Origin: Bacilli bacterium
GTDB lineage: Bacteria > Bacillota_I > Bacilli_A > RF39 > UBA660
DNA: 64,000 nt
Assembly: GCA_017436345.1 (NCBI GenBank)
Contig: JAFSDH010000009.1
Coordinates: 1 to 64,000, forward strand
Direction of reading: 5' to 3'
Below, piece by piece: positions 26,860-34,930 of the stretch (within the stretch, counting starts at the first letter, position 1; every line of letters starts with the position of its first letter). The notes under the pieces were generated by a model, which was not told where the DNA came from, searched no databases, and saw nothing but the letters and a program-made list of their open reading frames with translations. The position numbers were made by a program, and so were the translations under genes.

Positions 26860-26874
26860 TAAATGAGGTGAAAT

Positions 26875-27381
26875 ATGAATAAGCAGAATTTGTTGTTTGT
26901 AACTTTATTTAGTTTGATATTAGTCTTAAGTGTTTATTATGTAACAATGCCTAATGATTTGTTATTGAATGCAAATAGTAATTATTTAAAGAAAGATGAC
27001 TTAGTGTCAGTAGTAGTTGATGTTGATGAAGCTCATGTTGATGTTATTTCTGCGCTTCGTATTAATAAGGAAGAAGAAAGGATTTCTTTACAGAGTGATT
27101 ATCAAAGTATTTTAACTAATAATGAAAGTACATCTGATGAAAAGAATGAGGCTTTAGAAAAAATTAAATCTTTAAATGAAAATGCTACTTTGGAGACTTC
27201 TTTGGAAGATAAAATAAAGAGTAAATATAATTTAGAGTGTTGTGTTGAAATAGATAGTTTATCAATTGTTTCGACTTGTTCTTCATCTAATCATGATAAT
27301 ATTTTAGCTAATAATATTATGAGAAGTATTCAAGAAGAATTTGATTCTAATAAATATATTACAGTTAAATTTGAAACTTAG
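26875..27381 (+). CDS. spoIIIAH: Stage III sporulation protein AH
   Basis: A 168-residue protein: N-terminal membrane anchor (~6-24, LLFVTLFSLILVLSVYYVT) and an extracytoplasmic domain with the EEERISLQSDYQSIL...SDEKNEALEKIKSL helix typical of SpoIIIAH (YscJ/FliF-like ring domain). In B. subtilis it is made in the mother cell and binds forespore SpoIIQ, forming the channel that keeps the forespore active. Normally last of the eight-gene spoIIIA operon, here it stands alone. GAGGTGAAAT is the ribosome site. Confidence 0.88.
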   Translation: MNKQNLLFVTLFSLILVLSVYYVTMPNDLLLNANSNYLKKDDLVSVVVDVDEAHVDVISALRINKEEERISLQSDYQSILTNNESTSDEKNEALEKIKSLNENATLETSLEDKIKSKYNLECCVEIDSLSIVSTCSSSNHDNILANNIMRSIQEEFDSNKYITVKFET

Positions 27382-27384
27382 GTT

Positions 27385-27454
27385 AATTACCCTCAACATA
27401 TATATTTTTTTTCATAAAATATTATGGATTTATATATGAAAGAGGGTAATTTTT
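27385..27454 (+). promoter_or_regulatory. Long hairpin spanning the gerE start
   Basis: AATTACCCTC (27385-27394) pairs perfectly with GAGGGTAATT (27442-27451); just inside, CATATATA (27397-27404) pairs with TATATATG (27431-27438). The two helices are separated by a 2/3-base internal loop and enclose 26 bases. A T run follows at 27450-27454. The likely gerE ATG (27436) is inside the stem. It may be the spoIIIAH terminator, a translational control element, or both. The enclosed CATAAAATA (27413-27421) fits a sigma-K/E -10 (CATANNNTA). Confidence 0.55.
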
Positions 27455-27661
27455 ATAAAAAAAAGGATATTAACGTCTCGAGAAAGAGAAGTTTTTGAAT
27501 TGTTGATACTTAATAAAAGTACTAAGGAAATAGCAAGTACTTTAGATATTAGTGAAAAGACTGTTAGAAATCATATTTCGAATACTATGCAAAAATTAGG
27601 TGTAAAGGGACGAGCAGGTGCCGTTGTTGAACTTTTGAAATTAAATGAGATTTCTTTATAA
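27436..27661 (+). CDS. gerE: GerE, LuxR-type HTH spore-coat regulator, apparent +1 frameshift
   Basis: From 27464 the frame encodes RILTSREREVFELL...KEIASTLDISEKTVRNHISN...GVKGRAGAVVELL and ends at 27661, unmistakably GerE. That frame has no ATG, GTG or TTG start. An ATG at 27436 gives MKEGNFYKK, then an A8 run (27457-27464); dropping one A joins both parts into exactly 74 residues, the length of B. subtilis GerE, whose start (MKEKEFQSK) aligns. Possible causes: sequencing error, polymerase slippage on A8, or a mutation. GerE regulates late sigma-K genes. Confidence 0.85.
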
Positions 27662-27701
27662 TAAAAATAAATTTTTTACATAGTATTATATTGGTGATAT
27701 T

Positions 27702-28634
27702 ATGCTTACTAAGAAAGCTTTTAGAAAAATGTTTGTTACTTCTTCAATTGTTGTAATTATTTTGCTGGTTTATTTAATGCCAGGTGTTATTGAATTAGAT
27801 AATGATATTAAAACATCGGCTCAATATGTAGATTTAGTTAGTAGTAAGCTTTATTTATTAGATAATAATGGTTTATTAGTAGAGACTACTATTTCGATTA
27901 TTGACGATGATATATCTAATAAAATTAAAAATTTAATTAATAATTTAAGTAGTGCTAGTAATGAAATTATACCGAATGGTCTTAATAGTGTAATGCCTAG
28001 TAATATTAAGTTATTAGATGTATATGTTGATGAAAATATTGCCAGTTTAAATTTTTCAAAGGAATTTTTAGAGCTTGAAGATAAAGAATTAATAAGACTT
28101 ATAGAAGCTATTTCTTATACAGTTTTAAATTTAGAAGAAATTAATGGAGTAGAAATATATATTGATAAAGTAAATATTAGTGAATTATCTAATTTAGATA
28201 TTCCTTATCATATTACGGAAGAATTTGGTATCAATAAAAAATATCATTTTAAAAATACTGATGATATTGTTAAGTATGTTGTTTATTATATGGAAGAGAT
28301 AGAAGATAATAGTTATTATGTTCCTATTACTAAATATATTAATTCTAGTGGGGATAAGATTAATATTATTATTGAAGATTTATCTAGTAGTTATATTTAT
28401 CAACCTAATTTAATTAGTATAGTTGATGAAAAGTTAGAACTTATAGATTATGAGATATCTAATGAGGAATTAATTCTTAATTTTTCTAATAGTATTTTTA
28501 TGAATAAGGATGAAATAAGGGAAGAAGTTGTTTATCCGATGGTAAGTACTATTTTTAGTAATTTTGATGTGGAAAGTGTTATTTTTCAAGTAAATGGTGA
28601 AGAAATTTTGAAAAAAACTGAAAAAAATGGTTGA
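27702..28634 (+). CDS. gerM: GerM-like sporulation/germination protein
   Basis: A 310-residue protein with an N-terminal anchor (~13-30) and two GerM domains: residues ~40-165 (KLYLLDNNGLLVETT, SLNFSKEFLEL, VEIYIDK) and ~180-305 (VVYYMEEIEDNSYYVPIT, ILNFSNSIF). GerM is a mother-cell protein needed for engulfment and forespore envelope assembly together with the SpoIIIAH-SpoIIQ complex. GGTGATATT precedes the ATG; CATAGTAT at 27679-27686 resembles a sigma-E -10. In B. subtilis gerE and gerM are also close together. Confidence 0.88.
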   Translation: MLTKKAFRKMFVTSSIVVIILLVYLMPGVIELDNDIKTSAQYVDLVSSKLYLLDNNGLLVETTISIIDDDISNKIKNLINNLSSASNEIIPNGLNSVMPSNIKLLDVYVDENIASLNFSKEFLELEDKELIRLIEAISYTVLNLEEINGVEIYIDKVNISELSNLDIPYHITEEFGINKKYHFKNTDDIVKYVVYYMEEIEDNSYYVPITKYINSSGDKINIIIEDLSSSYIYQPNLISIVDEKLELIDYEISNEELILNFSNSIFMNKDEIREEVVYPMVSTIFSNFDVESVIFQVNGEEILKKTEKNG

Positions 28635-28659
28635 ATATTTATAATTTCTGATGTATAAT
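28631..28659 (+). promoter_or_regulatory. Sigma-A promoter of tRNA-Arg(TCT)
   Basis: TTGAAT, 17-base spacer, TATAAT, with the tRNA beginning 24 bases after the -10. The -35 overlaps the gerM stop codon. Confidence 0.82.
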
Positions 28660-28683
28660 CTTATTTGTATCTGGGTTATACAT

Positions 28684-28760
<77 letters not shown>

Positions 28761-28769
28761 TTATGAATT

Positions 28770-28796
28770 AAAGTCTTGATTTTCAAGACTTTTTTT
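28770..28796 (+). terminator. Terminator of tRNA-Arg
   Basis: AAAGTCTTGA/TCAAGACTTT, 3-base loop, T run. Confidence 0.9.
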
Positions 28797-28830
28797 GTTA
28801 AAAAAAGAAGAAACTTTTGTTTCTTCTTTT
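28797..28830 (-). terminator. Terminator of licD-like gene
   Basis: AAAAGAAGAAAC/GTTTCTTCTTTT with a TTTT loop; on the minus strand it directly follows the stop codon and is followed by T's. Confidence 0.85.
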
Positions 28831-29777
28831 TATTTTTGTGGTTTTTCACTTTCTAAGTTTAGATTAGCTGTATGTTTTGGTTTTCTTTTTTCAATAGGTA
28901 ATGTTTCAACCCATTCTTTTCCATCCCATTTTTTTAAACAGTTTGGTCCATACCATTGTTTAAGTATTTTTTCTATATTGTTATATGAATAATATTGTCT
29001 TCCTTCAAATTCATAAAGTTTGAATGGGTATACATCCTCTTTTTTAAAGACTGGTTCTTTTAGAAATTTTTCCCAAGGTACTGAGATGGGTTGGGAAACT
29101 AAAGAACTATTTTCATGTCTTCTTGAATATTTATTTGAATACCATCTTATGAATCTTGATAATAAATCATGTGGTAGATGTAAGTTATCTAATAGGACAT
29201 AGAAAGGCATTAATATTTTGATAACGGTTCTGTTTAGTTCATCTATAAATTTATTTTCAGCAATGTTATCATAGATTATAACGTCAACAAAGATTCCATC
29301 TCCGCCTTTACATCTATTTTTTAGTAGGAAATTTACTTCTTCCATCCATGTTCCTTTTTTTCTAACTTTCATAGTAGGTCCCATAATAACATTGTATTTT
29401 TTATCTGTTTCATATGAATGAAAATAAAATTTATCTCCTAAGTCCTTTTTCATAGCTTCGATAAAACGATTCCAGTCTTTTCTTGGTACGATTACATCTA
29501 TATCATCATCCCATGGTATAAATCCTTTATAATTTACTATACCCAAGGCTGATCCAGCCATAAGTCCATATTCAATTTTATTTTTAACACATACGCGATG
29601 AATTTCATCCATTATTTCTAAGATTTCTAATTGTAAATCTCTTACAGTTATGTCTTTACCATTATAGGTCTTTAATACATAATTATCTTTTTTTCGAATA
29701 CAACCATGTTCTTTTTCGTAATTAAGATCTTTTTTAGTTTCTTTATTTTCTTTTTTCTTTTTTGTATCTTTATTCAT
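28830..29777 (-). CDS. LicD family phosphotransferase
   Basis: A 315-residue LicD/fukutin-type protein. The nucleotidyltransferase-like core is clear: YGLMAGSALGIVNYKGFIPWDDDIDVIVPR, with the D-D-D-I-D metal-binding cluster, then a TMKVRKKGT strand and GIFVDVIIYD. LicD enzymes transfer phosphocholine (or related groups) to teichoic acids or glycans. A lysine-rich start (~1-20) precedes the domain. AGAGGGATATT precedes the ATG at 29777. It is divergent from the PIG-L/YfhO genes, suggesting one envelope-glycan locus; the transferred group is unknown. Confidence 0.87.
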   Translation of the reverse strand: MNKDTKKKKENKETKKDLNYEKEHGCIRKKDNYVLKTYNGKDITVRDLQLEILEIMDEIHRVCVKNKIEYGLMAGSALGIVNYKGFIPWDDDIDVIVPRKDWNRFIEAMKKDLGDKFYFHSYETDKKYNVIMGPTMKVRKKGTWMEEVNFLLKNRCKGGDGIFVDVIIYDNIAENKFIDELNRTVIKILMPFYVLLDNLHLPHDLLSRFIRWYSNKYSRRHENSSLVSQPISVPWEKFLKEPVFKKEDVYPFKLYEFEGRQYYSYNNIEKILKQWYGPNCLKKWDGKEWVETLPIEKRKPKHTANLNLESEKPQK

Positions 29778-29871
29778 AATATCCCTCTTAAGTTTATATT
29801 ACTATAAATTTAAATAAAAGAAAATGATTTATTTATTTAAAAAAGAGTTATAATTGATAGAGGTGTTATTT

Positions 29872-30597
29872 ATGAATTTTAAAATCTTTTTAAAGGGATT
29901 AGTACTTTTTATGTTAGCCTTTGTAGGATCTTATATCATTTATTATTTTCCAGTATCACTGGAAGAGCAAATAGATAATATAAATTTAGATAAATATAAA
30001 AAAGTAATGATTGTTGCTCATCCGGATGATGAGATGTTATGGGGTGGTGCTCATTTAATAGAAGATGATTATTTAGTTGTATGTATTACTTGTGGTACTA
30101 GTGCTAAAAGATTAAAAGAGTTTAAAGAAGTTATGAAAGCTACTGACGATAGTTTTATTTATTTAGGTTATCCTGATAAGGATAATGATATTAGAAATGA
30201 ATGGGAAACGTGTTATAATAATATATATTTTGATATTGAAAAAATTTTAAATAGTAATAAATGGGATTTAATTGTTACACATAATCCTAAAGGTGAATAT
30301 GGTCATATTCAACATATTAAAACTAATAAAATTATAACTGATATTTATAATAGTAATAATTATAATTCTAAATTATATTTTTTTGGTAAATATTATTCTA
30401 AGAAAAATATAATTAATATGGAAACACATTTAATACCTGTTTCTGAAAAATTATTAGAAGAAAAAAAGAAAATACTTGATTTATATGATTCTCAATCTAA
30501 AGTTATAGATAATTTTAGTTTTATTTATAAGTATGAGATGTGGGAGGAATATGGAGGAAAATATAATGAAGAAAGATTTAAAGAAAATAGTTTTTAA
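29872..30597 (+). CDS. PIG-L family deacetylase, membrane-anchored
   Basis: A 241-residue LmbE/PIG-L enzyme with an N-terminal hydrophobic anchor (~8-26). The zinc motif AHPDDE (His50, Asp52-Asp53) and the second ligand region HNPKGEYGHIQH match the N-acetylglucosamine deacetylase fold. Substrate unknown; neighbours suggest a lipid-linked or surface sugar. Start 29872 follows GAGGTGTTATTT; a TTG at 29854 is unsupported. It overlaps the next gene by 32 bases. Confidence 0.85.
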   Translation: MNFKIFLKGLVLFMLAFVGSYIIYYFPVSLEEQIDNINLDKYKKVMIVAHPDDEMLWGGAHLIEDDYLVVCITCGTSAKRLKEFKEVMKATDDSFIYLGYPDKDNDIRNEWETCYNNIYFDIEKILNSNKWDLIVTHNPKGEYGHIQHIKTNKIITDIYNSNNYNSKLYFFGKYYSKKNIINMETHLIPVSEKLLEEKKKILDLYDSQSKVIDNFSFIYKYEMWEEYGGKYNEERFKENSF

Positions 30598-33523
30598 TAT
30601 ATTAATTTTAATAGCTCTTTTTTTTGTTTTTTATTTTTGTATAACTCGTTTTAAGTATATTTATGGTTCTACTACAGATTGGAATATTCAACATTATTTG
30701 ATACCTGAATATTTTAGAAAATTATTTTATGCTACAGGGGATTTGTTTCCTGATTTTGCTTTTAATTTGGGTAGTGGGCAAAATATATATAATTTTTCTT
30801 ATTATGGATTATTAAGTCCAGTTATATTATTTTCTTATTTATTACCATTTGTTGGTATGCGAGAATATATAATTGGATCGACAATATTTTTACTTTTTTT
30901 GAGTGCTATTTTAATGTATTTTTTTATTAAGAAAAAGCATAATTGTAGTATTGCATTCATATGTGGATTTCTATTTTTAATGGCAACACCGATATTTTTT
31001 CATTCACATAGACATATTATGTTTATAAATTATTTGCCTTTTTTAATTATGGGGTATTTTGGTGTTGATCGTTATTTTGAAAAAAATAAACCAATTTTAC
31101 TTACGCTATCTGTTTTTTTAATGATAATGACTAGTTATTTTTTTAGTGTTAGTGGTATTGTTTCAATTATTTTATATGGGATATATTGTTATATTAAGAA
31201 AAATAAAAATATAACATTTACGAGGTTTATTAAAGATGGAATTTTATTTTTAATACCAATAATTATTGGTATACTTATGTCTTGTGTTTTAATAGTTCCA
31301 ACTTTTTATTCGTTACTTAATGGAAGAGATTCTGGTAGTAGTATAAATATTTTTAAATTATTTTTACCAAATATTAATATTAAAAATTTATTATATAGTA
31401 CTTATTCAGCTGGTTTATCGTCTTTAGCTTTATTTAGTTTAATTGATAATGCTTGTTTTAAGAAAAGAGAAAATCGTTTTTTAAGTATTAGTTTGATAGT
31501 TTTATTAATTATTCCTTTTTTTATGTATTTATTAAATGGTTTTTTATACGTGGAACCTAAGGTTTTAATTGCTTTTATACCGGCTTTTATAGTACTTATT
31601 GCGGATACTTTGGAAGGTATTAAAGATAAGACAATTAATTTTAAAATGGTTATGATGTTAACTATTATTATTTGTTGTCTAAGTAATTTTTTTAAACAAT
31701 TTTCATTATTATTTGTTTTGTTAATTGAATTACCAATAATGCTTATTTCGGTATTTTTGTCGTATCGAAAAAATACTTTTAAATATATATATATTCTTTT
31801 GTTTCCTGTATTATTTATTACAAGTGTTACCTTTAATTTAGGTGATGAATTAGTAAGACGAGATTATCAAGATACTAATTTAGATAAGATTAATAATATT
31901 TTAGAAAATGATTCTTCGTTTTATCGAATTGGAATATACGATAAAAAATTAGCAACAGTAAATAATATTTATGATTTAGAGTATTATGAAACAACAGTTT
32001 ATTCATCAAGTGCTTCACATCACTTGGAGGATTTTTATTATAACCGAATTGGTAATGAGATAATATTTAGATCGCATAGACAAATGCCTACTACAAATAA
32101 TTTGTTTTATAATATATATATGGGAAATAAATATATTATTTCTAATAAGCTTGATTCGTATTTATATGAAGAAAAAGAAGAAGATATATACGTAAATAAC
32201 TATGTATTGCCAGTTGGATATGCGACTAATAAATTGATGAGTTTAAAGTATTATGAATCGCTTAGTTATCCAGATAATATTTATGCTTTTCTTGATTATG
32301 TAATAGTTGATGATAATGAAATATTAGCGCCTTTTGAGGCACGTTTTGAAAAGATTTTTTTAGATGCTGATATTATATATAATGAAGTTAATTATAAAAG
32401 GGAAATTTTTGATTTAAAAGTTAAAGGTAATAAATCTAGTAGAATTAAATTAAAGATAAATAATGATTTAAGGGATAAAGTTTTAATGATTAAATTTGAT
32501 ATGGATTATCAAGAAAATTGTTCAGTGGGAGATACATCGATAACAATAAATGGCATTAAGAATAAACTTACTTGTGAGGGATGGAAGTATCAAAATAATA
32601 ATTATACTTTTGAATATATTTTGTCTGATAAAAATTTAGATACTTTAGATATAGTTTTTTCTAAAGGGGAATTTTTAATTACTAATTTAGAGTTTTATGT
32701 GATTGACTATGATGATATTTATGATATAGTAGAATTTGTTGATCCTTTTATAATTGATAGAAATAAAACTAATGGGGATTTTATTTATGGGGATATTAAT
32801 GTATCAAATGATGGATATTTTAATATATCGATTCCTTATGATAAAGGTTTTAATATTTATGTTGATGATGAAAAAATTGATTATGAGAAAGTCAATGTAG
32901 ATTTTATTGGATTTAAGATAGATAAAGGACATCATGATATTAGAATTGAATATCAAGCTCCTTTTAAAAAGATTGGTCTTTTTTTATCAGTTATTGGAAT
33001 TATTTTATTTACTTTGGAGGTTTTTATGGTTAGTATTGTAAGATTAATTGGAAATATAATTAGTGAGATTAAAAATCCACAAACTAAGTTAGGTAAATTA
33101 GGAATGGGAATGTATAAAAAGTATAAAGAGTTATTTAATTATTTAGTAGTTGGAGTTTTAACTACTGTGATTAGCATTGTATCTAAGTGGATTTTATTAT
33201 TTACTATTTTTGATGCTGAAAATGCTTTTGAATTACAAGTATCAATTATTATTTCTTGGATTTTATCGGTATTATTTGCTTATTTTGCTAATAGGATATT
33301 TGTTTTTTGTAGTAAGAATAAAAATATATTTAAAGAAATGGTTAGTTTCTTTGGGGCTAGAGTACTTACTTTAGTAATGGAAATGGTAATAATGTGGTTC
33401 TTTATTACTTTACTTGGACTTGATTCTAATATTTGGGTAATGATTTGGACTTTTGTTACACAAGTACTTATTATGGTATGTAATTATATTTTTAGTAAAT
33501 TATTTGTTTTTAAGAAAAAATAG
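30566..33523 (+). CDS. YfhO-like membrane glycosyltransferase fused to a GtrA domain
   Basis: A 985-residue protein. Residues ~10-430 contain about a dozen transmembrane helices with a YfhO-like first outer loop (TTDWNIQHYLIPEYFR); ~430-800 form a large extracytoplasmic region; one helix near ~815 follows; the C-terminal ~130 residues (FNYLVVGVLTTVISI...ANRIFVF...NYIFSKLFVFKKK) are a complete four-helix GtrA domain. YfhO glycosylates lipoteichoic acid in Bacillus, and GtrA proteins flip or bind lipid-linked sugars, so substrate supply and transfer appear joined. Start 30566 follows GGAGGAAAATATA. Confidence 0.82.
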   Translation: MKKDLKKIVFNILILIALFFVFYFCITRFKYIYGSTTDWNIQHYLIPEYFRKLFYATGDLFPDFAFNLGSGQNIYNFSYYGLLSPVILFSYLLPFVGMREYIIGSTIFLLFLSAILMYFFIKKKHNCSIAFICGFLFLMATPIFFHSHRHIMFINYLPFLIMGYFGVDRYFEKNKPILLTLSVFLMIMTSYFFSVSGIVSIILYGIYCYIKKNKNITFTRFIKDGILFLIPIIIGILMSCVLIVPTFYSLLNGRDSGSSINIFKLFLPNINIKNLLYSTYSAGLSSLALFSLIDNACFKKRENRFLSISLIVLLIIPFFMYLLNGFLYVEPKVLIAFIPAFIVLIADTLEGIKDKTINFKMVMMLTIIICCLSNFFKQFSLLFVLLIELPIMLISVFLSYRKNTFKYIYILLFPVLFITSVTFNLGDELVRRDYQDTNLDKINNILENDSSFYRIGIYDKKLATVNNIYDLEYYETTVYSSSASHHLEDFYYNRIGNEIIFRSHRQMPTTNNLFYNIYMGNKYIISNKLDSYLYEEKEEDIYVNNYVLPVGYATNKLMSLKYYESLSYPDNIYAFLDYVIVDDNEILAPFEARFEKIFLDADIIYNEVNYKREIFDLKVKGNKSSRIKLKINNDLRDKVLMIKFDMDYQENCSVGDTSITINGIKNKLTCEGWKYQNNNYTFEYILSDKNLDTLDIVFSKGEFLITNLEFYVIDYDDIYDIVEFVDPFIIDRNKTNGDFIYGDINVSNDGYFNISIPYDKGFNIYVDDEKIDYEKVNVDFIGFKIDKGHHDIRIEYQAPFKKIGLFLSVIGIILFTLEVFMVSIVRLIGNIISEIKNPQTKLGKLGMGMYKKYKELFNYLVVGVLTTVISIVSKWILLFTIFDAENAFELQVSIIISWILSVLFAYFANRIFVFCSKNKNIFKEMVSFFGARVLTLVMEMVIMWFFITLLGLDSNIWVMIWTFVTQVLIMVCNYIFSKLFVFKKK

Positions 33524-33530
33524 TGTTTAT

Positions 33531-33571
33531 CTACAAGATACTATGTTATAATTATTAATATAGTATCGTAG
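33531..33571. promoter_or_regulatory. Dyad around a TATAAT upstream of a small ORF
   Basis: GATACTAT (33537-33544) pairs with ATAGTATC (33560-33567), extended by CTAC (33531-33534) with GTAG (33568-33571). The 15-base centre holds TATAAT (33547-33552). It may be an operator over a promoter or a leader hairpin before the gene at 33583; no good -35 is visible. Confidence 0.4.
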
Positions 33572-33582
33572 TGGGTGATGAT

Positions 33583-33831
33583 ATGTTTAATGAGGTTGGA
33601 CGTGTGATTAAATTTACTGATGATAGGGAATATGTACTTATTAGTCGTATTGATGATGATATTGATACATATGTATATTTAATGAGTATTTCTGCTCCTT
33701 TAAATGTAGTTATTGCGATAGAAAAAGAATATAGTAGAAAAGTTGTTGAACTTATTGAAGTAAAAGAAGAGGATGAGAAAAAAAGAATATATAATCTTTT
33801 TTTACAAAAAGCTAGATTAGGACTACTATAA
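33583..33831 (+). CDS. Small hypothetical protein
   Basis: An 82-residue soluble protein (MFNEVGRVIKFTDDREYVLI...), strand-rich for the first ~45 residues, then a charged helix. It resembles small DUF1292-type proteins in size only. The ATG at 33583 follows GGGTGATGAT; the upstream GTG at 33571 is inside the ribosome site. It precedes its own terminator and is not co-transcribed with rlmN. Function unknown. Confidence 0.6.
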   Translation: MFNEVGRVIKFTDDREYVLISRIDDDIDTYVYLMSISAPLNVVIAIEKEYSRKVVELIEVKEEDEKKRIYNLFLQKARLGLL

Positions 33832-33841
33832 AAAAGTGTTT

Positions 33842-33869
33842 AAGATATGTAAAATACATATCTTTTTTT
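33842..33869 (+). terminator. Terminator
   Basis: AAGATATGTA/TACATATCTT, AAA loop, T run. Confidence 0.87.
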
Positions 33870-33907
33870 GTGTGATTTTGATATAATTTTTTTGTGGTGA
33901 TATTTAT

Positions 33908-34930
33908 ATGGAAAGCATATATAATAAGAGTTTTAATGAGTTAGTTACTTATTTTGAAAGTATAGGACAAAAGAAGTTTAAAGCAACACAAGTTTTTGAG
34001 TGGTTGTATTTAAAAAGAGTTAAATCTTTTGATGAGATGAGTAATATAAAAAAAGAATTAATTGATGTATTAAAAGATGATTTTGTTATTGAAGATATTT
34101 CTCTTGATAAGGTAGAAAGAGATGTAGAAGTAAATAAGTATTTATTTACATTAAATGATGGAAATCATATTGAATCAGTTTTAATGCGACATGATTATGG
34201 GACTAGTATTTGTATATCTAGTCAAGTTGGTTGTAATATGGGATGTCGTTTTTGTGAGAGTGGAAGACTAAAAAAAGTGCGTAACCTTACAGCCGGGGAA
34301 ATGGTAGAGCAAATTCTTAAAGTAGAAGAAGATATAAATATGCGCATTACTCATGTTGTTATTATGGGGATTGGAGAACCTTTTGATAATTTTGATAATT
34401 TTAAAAGATTTGTAGAGATTGTTAATTATCAGAAAGGAATAAATATAGGAAGTCGTCATATAACTGTTTCTACTTGTGGTATTATCCCTAAAATAAGAGA
34501 ATTTAGTCTTTTCCCTTATCAAGTTAATTTAGCTATTTCACTTCATGCACCTAATAATCGTATTAGAGATATGCTTATGCCAATTAATAAGGCTTATCCT
34601 CTTGATAAGTTGATGGAAGAGATAAAACATTATATTAAAATAACTAATAGAAGAGTTACTTTTGAATATATTTTATTATCTGGGATTAATGATACTGAAG
34701 AGTGTGCGAATGAGTTATGTGATTTACTTAAGGGACTTAATTGTTATGTAAATTTAATTCCATATAATGAAACTAATAATTTAGGGTATAAAAGAAGTAA
34801 AAAAGATACTATTTCTAATTTTTATGATATAATTAAAAAGAGAAAAATAAATGTTACAATAAGAAGAGAATTTGGTTCTAAAATAAGTGCAGCATGTGGA
34901 CAACTTAGAAGTAAGAAGGAGGATTTATGA
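33908..34930 (+). CDS. rlmN: 23S rRNA (adenine-2503-C2)-methyltransferase
   Basis: A 340-residue dual-specificity radical-SAM methyltransferase of 23S A2503 and some tRNAs. Cluster cysteines Cys109, Cys113 and Cys116 lie in CNMGCRFC; the C-terminal partner is Cys330 (SAACGQL). The N-terminal helical RNA-binding region (KKFKATQVFEWLY) is complete. GGTGATATTT precedes the ATG. Nothing distinguishes it as the resistance enzyme Cfr; the position before prpC-prkC-rsgA matches chromosomal rlmN. Its stop overlaps prpC. Confidence 0.94.
   Translation: MESIYNKSFNELVTYFESIGQKKFKATQVFEWLYLKRVKSFDEMSNIKKELIDVLKDDFVIEDISLDKVERDVEVNKYLFTLNDGNHIESVLMRHDYGTSICISSQVGCNMGCRFCESGRLKKVRNLTAGEMVEQILKVEEDINMRITHVVIMGIGEPFDNFDNFKRFVEIVNYQKGINIGSRHITVSTCGIIPKIREFSLFPYQVNLAISLHAPNNRIRDMLMPINKAYPLDKLMEEIKHYIKITNRRVTFEYILLSGINDTEECANELCDLLKGLNCYVNLIPYNETNNLGYKRSKKDTISNFYDIIKKRKINVTIRREFGSKISAACGQLRSKKEDL

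Noticed and set aside
33908..34930. Cfr-type antibiotic resistance methyltransferase instead of RlmN
   Set aside because: The chromosomal operon position and the N-terminal region fit RlmN; nothing in the sequence points to Cfr.
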